A stretch of DNA of 64,000 nt from Devosia sp. (lineage in GTDB: Bacteria; Pseudomonadota; Alphaproteobacteria; Rhizobiales; Devosiaceae): positions 34,909 through 98,908 of the forward strand of contig NZ_JANQAH010000001.1 in assembly GCF_024707125.1 (NCBI RefSeq), read 5' to 3'. Positions within the stretch are counted from its first letter, which is position 1. Each line of letters opens with the position of its first letter. A model generated the notes under the pieces. That model had not been told where the DNA came from. It searched no databases and saw only the letters and a list, made by a program, of their open reading frames with translations. Both the position numbers and the translations under genes were made by a program. Positions 27,831-35,418 of the stretch are shown piece by piece.

Positions 27831-28184
27831 TCAGCTCCCCCGATAGGTGGAGTAGGCGAAGGGGCTCACCAGCAACGGCACATGATAGTGCTTGTCCTCG
27901 GAAATGGTGAAGCGGATCGGCACCACATCGAGGAACGGCGTCTCCAACTCGACGCCGATCCGCTCAAAATACTGCCCGACATGGAAGCGGATTTCAAACT
28001 CGCCCTGCTGGAACTGATCGTCCGCCAAGAGCGGCTGATCCACCCGTCCGTCGGCATTGGTATAGCTGTCGCCCAAGTGATGCGTGTGGTCACCATGCAC
28101 GAAGTGCAGTTCCAAGCGCATGCCGCGCGCCGGCTTGCCCGCCATCGTGTCGAGAACGTGAGTGGTAAGGCGTCCACCGGCCAT
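27831..28184 (-). CDS. hiuH: 5-Hydroxyisourate hydrolase (transthyretin-like)
   Basis: 117 residues with the family's three hallmarks: an N-terminal LTTHVLD with its His, an Arg-containing GQYFERIGVE region, and the C-terminal tetrapeptide YRGS. It hydrolyses the PuuD product 5-hydroxyisourate to OHCU, the substrate of the UraD domain encoded on the other strand. It is the first gene of the long minus-strand operon, with a 155-base divergent promoter region to the LysR gene. Confidence 0.95.
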   Translation of the reverse strand: MAGGRLTTHVLDTMAGKPARGMRLELHFVHGDHTHHLGDSYTNADGRVDQPLLADDQFQQGEFEIRFHVGQYFERIGVELETPFLDVVPIRFTISEDKHYHVPLLVSPFAYSTYRGS

Positions 28185-28217
28185 ATGCTGCTCCTATGCA
28201 CGCCGTCCGAACGTGGG

Positions 28218-28323
28218 GCCGTTTCGGTTCGGCATGCGCAATTCGTTTCCCCTGACAGCACCATAGAACCCTGAATCTGCTCTTGATACTCTCAAATTGG
28301 AAGCACTATGCTGCCGAAACGGC
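28218..28323. promoter_or_regulatory. Divergent control region of purine genes with paired inverted motif
   Basis: GCCGTTTCGG at 28218-28227 recurs as its exact reverse complement CCGAAACGGC at 28314-28323. The two copies flank the 155-base region between hiuH and the LysR gene, each close to one start codon. Two mirrored copies in a divergent promoter suggest binding sites of the adjacent LysR regulator, though the classical T-N11-A core was not confirmed. Confidence 0.4.
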
Positions 28324-28339
28324 AACAGCAAGTCCCACA

Positions 28340-29323
28340 ATGACCGACAAGAGCCCAACCGCCGACCGCCCCCGCGAACACGCGCTTTCCGCTGGCCTCC
28401 TCGCTCGCGTCTTCCACCAGCCCTCGCTGCTCTATTTCAACGCCGTCGCCACGCATCTCTCCATCCGCGAAGCCGCCCGCCGCCTCAACGTCGCCTCCTC
28501 CGCCGTCACAAGACAGGTCGCCCAGCTCGAAGACGCCCTCGGCATCGCGCTCTTTCTCCGCGACAAGCGCCGCATGCGCCTCTCCCCCGCCGGAGAAATC
28601 CTCTTCCGCCATTCGCGCCGCCTGACGGCCCCCATGGAAGCCGCCGTCTCCGAAATCGAACTTTTACGCGGCGTCCGCGCCGGCGTCGTTCGCATCGGCA
28701 CGGTGGAAAGCGTCGGCCTCTCCTTCCTGCCCCGCCTCATCAGCGACTTCGGCCAGCGCTATCCGCGCCTGACCATCGATGTGTCGATCGTCTCCTCCAG
28801 CGAAGTCGTCGAGCGCCTCGTCGAAGAGCGCGTCGACATCGGCTTTGGCTTCATCGCCAAGCCGCCGCGTCAGGTCGACGTCGCCTTCCGCCGCGATGTG
28901 CATATCGGCGCCATTATGACGCCCGGCCATCCGCTGGCATCCGCCCAAAATCTCACCATGGACCAGTGCCTCGACCACGCCCTCGCCATAGCCCGACCCG
29001 AAATCTCCATCCGCGAGGTGATCGAACCCTTCCTCCGCCGCTCCGGCGCCATGCTGCCGCCAATGGTGGAAGTCAATTCCATCCGCATGCTGGTCGAGCT
29101 GGCCCTTGGCGGCCACTACCTCTCGATCATGACCCCCATCGGCGCCCAAAACGAAATCGCCGACGGCAAGCTGATCTTCAAACCGCTCAACGATGGCGGC
29201 CTGCCAACCAATCGCTTCGGCATCCTCGTCCGCGCCGGCACATCGCTCCATCTGGCGCCTGCCATCTTCTTCGATCACGCCAAAGGCTATTTCGAAGAGC
29301 TGCAACTGCCGGGCGCCATCTAG
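28340..29323 (+). CDS. LysR-family transcriptional regulator of purine catabolism (inferred)
   Basis: 327 residues. The N-terminal winged helix is at about 25-85 (HLSIREAARRLNVASSAVTRQV), and a LysR substrate-binding domain follows (about 105-310). The ATG at 28340 was chosen; the frame is open to 28283 without good support. It lies between the divergent hiuH-xdh operon and the downstream puuE gene, so control of both is the obvious inference. The effector is unknown; urate, allantoin or xanthine would be candidates. Confidence 0.88.
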   Translation: MTDKSPTADRPREHALSAGLLARVFHQPSLLYFNAVATHLSIREAARRLNVASSAVTRQVAQLEDALGIALFLRDKRRMRLSPAGEILFRHSRRLTAPMEAAVSEIELLRGVRAGVVRIGTVESVGLSFLPRLISDFGQRYPRLTIDVSIVSSSEVVERLVEERVDIGFGFIAKPPRQVDVAFRRDVHIGAIMTPGHPLASAQNLTMDQCLDHALAIARPEISIREVIEPFLRRSGAMLPPMVEVNSIRMLVELALGGHYLSIMTPIGAQNEIADGKLIFKPLNDGGLPTNRFGILVRAGTSLHLAPAIFFDHAKGYFEELQLPGAI

Positions 29324-29381
29324 CGCAATCACCAAACTTGCGCTTACCTGAACACTGAATTTTCCGACGAACGAGTCCCCG

Positions 29382-30800
29382 ATGAACCGCTACCCCCGCG
29401 ACATGCAAGGCTATGGCCGCAATATTCCCAATGCGAACTGGCCGGGCGGTGCCCATGTGGCGGTGCAATTCGTGCTCAATTACGAAGAGGGCGGCGAGAA
29501 CAATATCCTCCACGGCGATGCCGCCTCCGAAGCCTTTCTCGTCGACGTGCTCGGCGCCGCGCCCTGGTCCGGCCAACGCCACGCCAATGTCGAAAGTATG
29601 TACGAATACGGCGCCCGCGCCGGCTTCTGGCGCTTGCATCGCCTTTTCACTGAGGCAAACCTGCCCGTCACCATCTACGGCGTCGCCACCGCCCTGATGC
29701 GCGCACCCGAACAGCTCGCCGCCATGCAGGAAGCCGGCTGGGAAATCGCCTCCCACGGCTACAAGTGGGTACAGCACAAGGACATGCCGCCCGAAGAAGA
29801 GCGCGCCCAGATTGCCGAAGCCATCCACATCCACACCCTGGCAACCGGCTCGCGCCCCCTCGGCTGGTACACCGGCCGCTCCTCGCTCAACACCGTCGAC
29901 CTCGTCGCCGAACAGGGCGGTTTCGCTTATATTTCAGACACCTACGACGACGACCTCCCCTATTGGAAAGTCATCCACGGCAAGCCGCAGCTGATCATCC
30001 CCTATTCCCTCTCGACCAATGACATGCGCTTCGTCACCGGTCCGGGCTTCGACAATGGCGAGGAATATTTCCAGTTCCTCAAGGACACCTTCGATTGCCT
30101 CTATGCCGAAGGCCAAGCCGGCAGTCCCAAGATGATGTCCCTCGGCCTCCATTGCCGCCTCGTCGGCCAACCCGGCCGCTTCCAGGGCCTCAAGAAGTTC
30201 GTGGATTACATCAAGTCATTCGACAAAGTCTGGGTCCCGACTCGCCTCGACATCGCCCAGCACTGGGCCAAAGTGCATCCGTTCGTCGCCCCCGAAGTCA
30301 TCCCCAGCCAACTCGACCGCGCCGACTTCGTCACCCGCTACGGCTCCATCTTCGAACATTCCCATTGGATCGCCGAACGCGCCTGGGATGGTGAATTGGC
30401 GCCCGCCAACGACACCGCCGTCGGCCTTCACTTTGCACTGCGCACCCAGTTCCGCGCCGCCACGCCGGAGGAGCGCCTCGCCGTCCTCCGCGCCCACCCC
30501 GACCTTGCCGGCAAACTCGCCGCCGCCAAGCGCCTGACTGCCGACTCCACCGCCGAGCAAGCCTCCGCCGGCCTCGACGCCCTGACCGACGCCGAGCGCG
30601 AGAAATTCACCGCGCTCAACACGGCCTATGTGCAAAAATTCGGCTTCCCCTTCATCATCGCCGTCCGCGACAACACCAAGGCCAGCATCCTCGAAGCCTT
30701 CGAGAAGCGTGTCTCCAACAGCGCCGATGAGGAATTCGCCACGGCCTGCGCCCAGGTCGAACGCATCGCCCTGTTGAGGCTCAAGGCACTCCTGCCCTGA
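29382..30800 (+). CDS. puuE: Bifunctional allantoinase PuuE / OHCU decarboxylase UraD
   Basis: 472 residues made of two enzymes. Residues 1-300 are a PuuE-type allantoinase of the polysaccharide-deacetylase fold (FVLNYEEGGENNIL, EIASHGYKWVQH, SLGLHCRLVGQPGR), which opens allantoin to allantoate without the usual dinuclear metal site. Residues about 309-472 are OHCU decarboxylase, with its catalytic His326 in FEHSHWIAERAW and the FPFIIAVRD motif. The fusion joins two non-consecutive activities: UraD makes S-allantoin, which PuuE then hydrolyses. It lies 58 bases after the LysR gene. Confidence 0.93.
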   Translation: MNRYPRDMQGYGRNIPNANWPGGAHVAVQFVLNYEEGGENNILHGDAASEAFLVDVLGAAPWSGQRHANVESMYEYGARAGFWRLHRLFTEANLPVTIYGVATALMRAPEQLAAMQEAGWEIASHGYKWVQHKDMPPEEERAQIAEAIHIHTLATGSRPLGWYTGRSSLNTVDLVAEQGGFAYISDTYDDDLPYWKVIHGKPQLIIPYSLSTNDMRFVTGPGFDNGEEYFQFLKDTFDCLYAEGQAGSPKMMSLGLHCRLVGQPGRFQGLKKFVDYIKSFDKVWVPTRLDIAQHWAKVHPFVAPEVIPSQLDRADFVTRYGSIFEHSHWIAERAWDGELAPANDTAVGLHFALRTQFRAATPEERLAVLRAHPDLAGKLAAAKRLTADSTAEQASAGLDALTDAEREKFTALNTAYVQKFGFPFIIAVRDNTKASILEAFEKRVSNSADEEFATACAQVERIALLRLKALLP

Positions 30801-30811
30801 GCCGCCACATT

Positions 30812-30846
30812 GCCGACTGTCGCACCACTTCGGAGTGACAATCGGC
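30812..30846. terminator. Hairpin between converging puuE and VOC genes
   Basis: GCCGACTGTC pairs with GACAATCGGC (9 of 10), with an inner CACT/AGTG stem. It sits just after the puuE stop and facing the end of the VOC gene. There is no clear T-run, so termination is only a guess from position. Confidence 0.35.
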
Positions 30847-30859
30847 GATCTGCCGTCCC

Positions 30860-31222
30860 TCAGGCCTTCGTTTGCTTCAACAGGTGCACGATGCCTGCGG
30901 GGTTAAAGAACCAACCACCCCGAAACGTATCGCTATTGGGCAATGGCTCGATCCCATCATTGCGCGTCACGCCTGCCGCCTCCAACGTCGCAGCCGCATC
31001 GTCAAAGCTTGGAGTGACGAGTTCCAGCCACAGCTCGGCTTGCGACATCTGGGGCACATTGTCGATCCAGAGCCGGTTCGGCCCATAGGCAAACGACACG
31101 TCGCTACCGCCCTCAAGCTCGGGTAGTTTCAGAACGTCGCGATAGAACGCCACCACCGCTTCGTACTGATGCGCTGGCACTTTCATCGCGATATTGATGC
31201 CGCCGACGGCTGCACCCGTCAT
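30860..31222 (-). CDS. VOC (glyoxalase-fold) family protein
   Basis: 120 residues forming one glyoxalase/bleomycin-resistance fold unit of two beta-alpha-beta modules (NIAMKVPAHQYEAVVAFYRD... and WFFNPAGIVHLLKQ). Such proteins bind a metal and act as dioxygenases, lyases or drug-binding proteins; the substrate cannot be read from the sequence. Its ATG overlaps the stop of the SRPBCC gene (ATGA), and both are divergent from an ArsR regulator. Confidence 0.8.
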   Translation of the reverse strand: MTGAAVGGINIAMKVPAHQYEAVVAFYRDVLKLPELEGGSDVSFAYGPNRLWIDNVPQMSQAELWLELVTPSFDDAAATLEAAGVTRNDGIEPLPNSDTFRGGWFFNPAGIVHLLKQTKA

Positions 31223-31678
31223 TTATAGAATCCCTCGCGAAAGTGGATGCCGTATTCGAGCCACACGCGCATCGCCGCGAGCATGCCCGTCCACCCCTCG
31301 CAATTGCCATAAGATGCCTTCTGCCCGGCTTCGTTCTCGCGCCAGCCGGCCTCGTGGATACGTACCAGCGTGCGGCCATCCTCCAGCCCTTCGAAAGTCA
31401 TCGTCACTGTAGTCTCGTAGTTCCCGGCCGGATCACCGTCCGGCGGCGCATCCCAGCGCAGCACGATCTGCTTGTCTTTCACCACATCGACGACATGCAC
31501 CGGAAAGGCACCCGGAAAGTCATGGAAATCCCACGTCACCGTCGCACCCTTTTTCGAGCCGGCCTTCGGCGCCACCCGTCGTGAAATAGTGCGACAGTTG
31601 CTTGGGGTCGCTCACTGCCTCGAACACCTCGTGCACCGGCTTGGCGATGCGACCACCCACCGTGAATTCATAGGCCAT
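31219..31678 (-). pseudogene. SRPBCC (AHSA1-like) domain protein, frameshifted
   Basis: The N-terminal part starts at 31678 (MAYEFTVGGRIAKPVHEVFE, with AGAGGAG upstream) and goes out of frame after LSHYFTTGGAEGRLEKG. The rest (GATVTWDFHDFPGAFPVHVV to the stop at 31219) is in the next frame. Removing one base from the run of five T at 31550-31554 (plus strand) restores a 152-residue protein with the START-like ligand-binding fold typical of ArsR-linked AHSA1 proteins. The gene is coupled to the VOC gene and divergent from arsR. Real inactivation and sequencing error cannot be told apart here. Confidence 0.75.
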
Positions 31679-31710
31679 GCTGCTCTCCTCTGCTTGACGG
31701 CCCCAACAAT

Positions 31711-31730
31711 ATGTTATAAAAATATAACAT
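31711..31730. promoter_or_regulatory. Palindromic operator for the ArsR-type regulator
   Basis: ATGTTATA-AAAA-TATAACAT is a perfect 8+8 inverted repeat in the 50-base divergent gap. Its last two bases are the first two of the regulator's ATG (31729). ArsR-family proteins bind such AT-rich palindromes, so autorepression and control of the SRPBCC-VOC pair are likely. Confidence 0.75.
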
Positions 31731-32058
31731 GTCAACCGACGACGCAGACGACCTCATTTTCAAGGCCCTCGGCCACCGCATCCGGCGGCGCATGCTCGAC
31801 GTGCTCAAGGCCGGCCCGGCTACGACCGGCGCGCTTTGCGCGGCCTTCCCAGAGCTCGATCGTTGCACCGTCATGCAGCATCTCGGCGTATTGGAAGAAG
31901 CTGGCCTTGTCGTTGCCGAACGCCGCGGTCGTGAGCGCTGGAACCATCTCGATGCCCTGCCCGTCCATGCCATCCACGAGCGCTGGATCGGCCCCTACGC
32001 CGCCTATGCGGTGAGCATGCTCAGCCGCTTGAAGCAGGAAATGGAACGCAGCGAATAA
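31729..32058 (+). CDS. ArsR-family winged-helix regulator
   Basis: 109 residues: one ArsR/HTH_20 domain with recognition region RCTVMQHLGVLEEAGLVVAERRGRERWNHLD. There are no paired Cys of metal-sensing ArsR/SmtB, so it belongs to the SRPBCC-associated (PadR-like/SdpR-like) branch. No ribosome site precedes the ATG; the upstream bases are the operator itself, so the transcript may be leaderless. It is divergent from SRPBCC-VOC, a widespread arrangement whose inducer is generally unknown. Confidence 0.85.
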   Translation: MSTDDADDLIFKALGHRIRRRMLDVLKAGPATTGALCAAFPELDRCTVMQHLGVLEEAGLVVAERRGRERWNHLDALPVHAIHERWIGPYAAYAVSMLSRLKQEMERSE

Positions 32059-32134
32059 ATCGGCCCCGGGTCTTGGCCTTCCCGGCCACATGGCTCTAGT
32101 CTCAAGCGGAATCGACCTGACCGAACTTGAGCCC

Positions 32135-32953
32135 ATGGCAACGACCTACGCTTCCCCCATCGCCGGCCTGCCCTCTCAGATGGCCCTCCACACCGGCCGC
32201 GCCACTTTTAACGAGGCCTACGCGCTCATCCCCAACGGCGTCATGCGCGACATCGTCACCTCCTACCTGCCCCATTGGCGCGACACGCGAGCCTGGATCA
32301 TCGCCCGCCCCCTCTCGGGTTTCGCCGAGACCTTTTCGCAATACATCGTCGAGGTTTTTGCCGGCGGCGGCAGCGAACGTCCGGAACAGAACCCCGAGGC
32401 CGAAGGCGTCATCTTCGTCGTCGCCGGTCAGATCAATCTGACAATCGCTGGCGAGCACCACATCCTCAAGGAAGGTGGCTACGCCTTCCTGCCCCCCGGC
32501 ACGCACTGGAACCTCGTCAACCGCACCACGTCTTCCGCCCGCTTCCATTGGGTGCGCAAGCGCTACGAAGTGGTCGAGGGGATCGACATCCCGCCCGCCT
32601 TCGTCACCAACGAGCAGGACGAACCCATCCGCTGGATGCCCGATACCAAAAACACCTGGGGCACGACGCGCTTTGTCGAACCCAACGACATCCGCCACGA
32701 CATGCACGTCAATATCGTCACCCTCGAGCCCGGCGCCGTGATCCCCTTCGAGGAAACCCACGTCATGGAGCACGGCCTCTATGTGCTCGAGGGCAAGGCG
32801 GTCTACCGGCTCAACCGCGATTGGGTCGAAGTCGAACCCGGTGATTTCATGTGGCTGCGCGCCTTCTGCCCCCAAGCCTGTTATGCCGGCCCCGAGCGCT
32901 TCCGCTACCTGCTCTACAAGGACGTCAACCGCCACGCCAAGCTGCCGTTCTGA
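32135..32953 (+). CDS. allE: (S)-Ureidoglycine aminohydrolase
   Basis: 272 residues forming two cupin domains. It removes ammonia from (S)-ureidoglycine to give (S)-ureidoglycolate and binds manganese through His and Glu residues of the second cupin (PFEETHVMEHGLYVLEG). The first cupin is seen as GVIFVVAGQINL...GYAFLPPG. The ATG at 32135 matches family N-termini. Two bases after its stop allA begins, so the two last steps of allantoate breakdown are co-translated. Confidence 0.92.
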   Translation: MATTYASPIAGLPSQMALHTGRATFNEAYALIPNGVMRDIVTSYLPHWRDTRAWIIARPLSGFAETFSQYIVEVFAGGGSERPEQNPEAEGVIFVVAGQINLTIAGEHHILKEGGYAFLPPGTHWNLVNRTTSSARFHWVRKRYEVVEGIDIPPAFVTNEQDEPIRWMPDTKNTWGTTRFVEPNDIRHDMHVNIVTLEPGAVIPFEETHVMEHGLYVLEGKAVYRLNRDWVEVEPGDFMWLRAFCPQACYAGPERFRYLLYKDVNRHAKLPF

Positions 32954-32955
32954 CC

Positions 32956-33465
32956 ATGAGCGACCGCACGATCTACATCGAGCCGCTGACCCCAGACGCC
33001 TTCGCCCCCTTCGGCCAGGTGATCCAAACCAATGGCGCGCATCACTATCCGATCAATGCCGGCAAGACCGAGCGTTTCCATGATCTCGCCAAGGTAGAGC
33101 TGGGCGGCGTTCACGCCCGCCCGCTCATCTCCATCTTCCGCGGCCGGCCCTATACCCTGCCGCTCAGCTTGACCCTTGTCGAACGCCACCCCCTTGGCAG
33201 CCAGGCCTTCTACCCAATCGGCGATGCCCATTGGCTTGTTGTCGTCGCCGAAGACCACAGCGGCACCCCCACAAAAATCCGCGCCTTCCTCCCCGGCCCC
33301 GGCCAGGGCGTCAACATCGCCATGAACACCTGGCACGGTGTTCTCACCACGCTCGATAAGGAAACCGACTTCCTGGTTGTCGATCGCGGCGGCGACGGCA
33401 ACAATCTCGAAGAATTCTCCCTCGATCCGCCCTTCCTCGTCACCCATCGCGAACGAGGTGCTTAA
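32956..33465 (+). CDS. allA: Ureidoglycolate lyase
   Basis: 169 residues with the AllA motifs FGQVIQTNGA near the N-terminus, ISIFRGRP, VERHPLGSQAF and the C-terminal GVNIAMNTWHG. It splits (S)-ureidoglycolate into glyoxylate and urea. Glyoxylate can be used by malate synthase GlcB, encoded at the end of the minus-strand operon. No urease genes are in the window. Confidence 0.93.
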   Translation: MSDRTIYIEPLTPDAFAPFGQVIQTNGAHHYPINAGKTERFHDLAKVELGGVHARPLISIFRGRPYTLPLSLTLVERHPLGSQAFYPIGDAHWLVVVAEDHSGTPTKIRAFLPGPGQGVNIAMNTWHGVLTTLDKETDFLVVDRGGDGNNLEEFSLDPPFLVTHRERGA

Positions 33466-33537
33466 CCGCTTCGGCGGCTTTGCCTCGCCAGGCAAGGCAT
33501 GCTGGTTTACGTTTGAGGCGCAACAGGGAGGACTGCC

Positions 33538-34296
33538 ATGCTGAACCGGCTCCTGACACTCATGCTGACACTCGTGCTCTTCGCCGGCGCCGCCAGCGCC
33601 CAAGACCTGACACTGACCGGCGATGTTTTCTATCGCGAGCGCATGGCCCTGCCGCCCGGTGCCACCCTGCATGTGGGTCTCGTGGCCCTGCCCGGCGGGC
33701 AATCCGTCGTCGGTGCCGGTGCCCCAATCCCCGCCAGCGGCCAGGTACCCCTGCAATTCTCGCTCGCCGTACGCAGCGATGTCGCAAAATCCAGCGGCAC
33801 TTTCGGCCTCGTCGCCGAAATCCGCGTCGGCGGCGCCGCGATGTGGCGCAACGAGGTGGCTGTGCCCGTCGACCTGACGGCCCCCGCCCCAGTCTCCATC
33901 CTCGTCACCCGCACCCGCAACGAACCTGCTCCGCCGGCACCAGAGCCCGAGATCGACCAGACGCTGGTCAATACCGCCTGGCAGGTCACCAGCATCAGCG
34001 GCAGCCCGATCGTCGGCGATCGGCCATTGACGCTCAGCATTGCGCCGGACCTTCGCGTCAACGGCCACGCCGGCTGCAACAACTACTTCACCCAGGCCAC
34101 CGTAGAGGGCGCCAAGCTGCAATTCGCCCTTGCCGCTTCAACGCGCATGGCTTGCCTGCCCGATCTGATGACGCAGGAAAGCGCCTTCTTCGCCGCCCTT
34201 GCCGCCGTCAGCAGCTATGAAATCTCGGAAGATAGCCTGCGCCTTCTCGATGCGGCCGCAGTGCCGCTGATCGGTCTCGTTCGGATCAAGGAGTGA
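33538..34296 (+). CDS. Secreted YbaY-like plus META-domain protein
   Basis: 252 residues. A Sec signal peptide (residues 1-21, ending AGAASA|Q) has no lipobox Cys. A YbaY-type beta domain follows (about 22-120), then a Pro/Glu-rich linker (APPAPEPEI). A META/HslJ-like domain fills about 143-250, with the diagnostic GHAGCNNYF. Relatives are envelope or heat-shock associated (HslJ gives novobiocin resistance in E. coli), with no known enzyme activity. GGGAGG lies at a suitable distance before the ATG. Confidence 0.85.
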   Translation: MLNRLLTLMLTLVLFAGAASAQDLTLTGDVFYRERMALPPGATLHVGLVALPGGQSVVGAGAPIPASGQVPLQFSLAVRSDVAKSSGTFGLVAEIRVGGAAMWRNEVAVPVDLTAPAPVSILVTRTRNEPAPPAPEPEIDQTLVNTAWQVTSISGSPIVGDRPLTLSIAPDLRVNGHAGCNNYFTQATVEGAKLQFALAASTRMACLPDLMTQESAFFAALAAVSSYEISEDSLRLLDAAAVPLIGLVRIKE

Positions 34297-34301
34297 TCCA
34301 T

Positions 34302-34925
34302 TTGGATACTGCCGACTTCGTCTCGCGCCTGCTCGACGTCATCGAGCACGACATTGTTCCCATGACGGCGCGCGGCGTCGTCCAAGGCAACAAGCTCTTC
34401 GGCGCCGCCATATTGCGAAAGTCGGACCTGTCGGTGGTCGTCGCCGAGACCAATAACGAGACGGAAAACCCGCTCTGGCACGGCGAAATGCACGCCATCA
34501 AGCGCTTCTTCGAACTGCCTGAAGACCAGCGTCCGGCAACGAAGGACTGCGTCTTCCTGACCTCGCACGAGCCCTGCTCGCTCTGCCTCTCCGGCATCAC
34601 CTGGTCAGGCTTCGATAATTTCTACTATCTCTTCACCTACGAAGACAGCCGCGACAGCTTTGGCATCCCTTACGACATCCAGATCCTGCAGGCGGTCTAC
34701 GCCGTGCCCGATCCCGATCGCAGCGCCGTCCCTCCGAACCGCCCGCTCTACAATCGCACCAATGCCTTCTTCAAAAGCCGGGGCTTGCAGGAAATGGTAG
34801 CGGGCCTCGACCGGGACCATCGCGAAAACCTACTCGCGCGCCTCGACGATATCAGCGCCGCCTATGCCGATCTCTCGGCCGTCTATCAGCGCGACAAGGG
34901 CAACAAGGGCATCCCGCTCGCCTGA
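34302..34925 (+). CDS. Cytidine/nucleoside deaminase-fold protein
   Basis: 207 residues from the TTG start. Zinc motifs are HGEMHAIK (His and catalytic Glu) and PCSLCLSG (two Cys), placing it in the CDA/tRNA-adenosine deaminase superfamily. A nucleoside or free-base deaminase is likely, but the substrate is unknown. AAGGAG ends 8 bases before the TTG at 34302, so this start was preferred to the GTG at 34293, which lies on the ribosome site and overlaps the previous stop. It would fit purine metabolism upstream of the pathway but is not in that operon. Confidence 0.8.
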   Translation: MDTADFVSRLLDVIEHDIVPMTARGVVQGNKLFGAAILRKSDLSVVVAETNNETENPLWHGEMHAIKRFFELPEDQRPATKDCVFLTSHEPCSLCLSGITWSGFDNFYYLFTYEDSRDSFGIPYDIQILQAVYAVPDPDRSAVPPNRPLYNRTNAFFKSRGLQEMVAGLDRDHRENLLARLDDISAAYADLSAVYQRDKGNKGIPLA

Positions 34926-35418
34926 AACTTGCGCAGCGATTTCAGCGGACGCCTCGCAGCGCCCGCCACGACTTGCGCCGTTTTCGGCATGGGCAGCACG
35001 ACGCGCCACAGGCTCAAAGTGAGCCGTTCACGATCCGAAAGCCCTGCCTTATTCATGAATGCCGGCCTGGGTTGGAGCACTTTCTACCGGCATTTCAGCA
35101 AAGGATGCCGCGAGCGTGATGAAGCTCAAGGCTGCGACGAACAGCGCCGATAGCAGCATTTGAGCCTGAGCGGGTTTGGACAGGAGCGGACGCATTTGAT
35201 GTTGTTTTCCCTCAACTTTTCGCCCTCGCGTTTGACGCAGGACGTATTGTAGCAACGTTGGAACAAGCGATATCGCTCCACGGCTGAATGGGTCACGAAT
35301 GCGTGATTAATGTTTCGTTCATATTCCCGCCGCGTGCATGGCAGGCATGTGGCGCGAACCTTTTCCGCTCCCTGGCGTTCCCCTGCATGACCCCCGAAGT
35401 GCCATGTGAGGAATTCCG
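34926..35418. other. 493-base gap between deaminase and otsB
   Basis: Contains one possible small minus-strand gene (35049-35195) and the otsB promoter region. No repeat, tRNA or clear terminator was seen. The segment before otsB (about 35200-35330) is more AT-rich than its surroundings. Confidence 0.5.
35049..35195 (-). CDS. Possible 48-residue secreted or membrane peptide
   Basis: From the ATG at 35195: a short basic N-terminus (MRPLLSKPAQAQ), a hydrophobic stretch of about 20 residues (MLLSALFVAALSFITLAASF), then a short polar tail. This looks like a signal peptide or single helix. GAGGG lies about 13 bases upstream, rather far. Not recognised; it could be chance. Confidence 0.35.
   Translation of the reverse strand: MRPLLSKPAQAQMLLSALFVAALSFITLAASFAEMPVESAPTQAGIHE

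Noticed and set aside
34886..35080. Small minus-strand ORF overlapping the end of the deaminase gene
   Set aside because: Overlaps a real gene, no membrane or domain signal, weak ribosome site.
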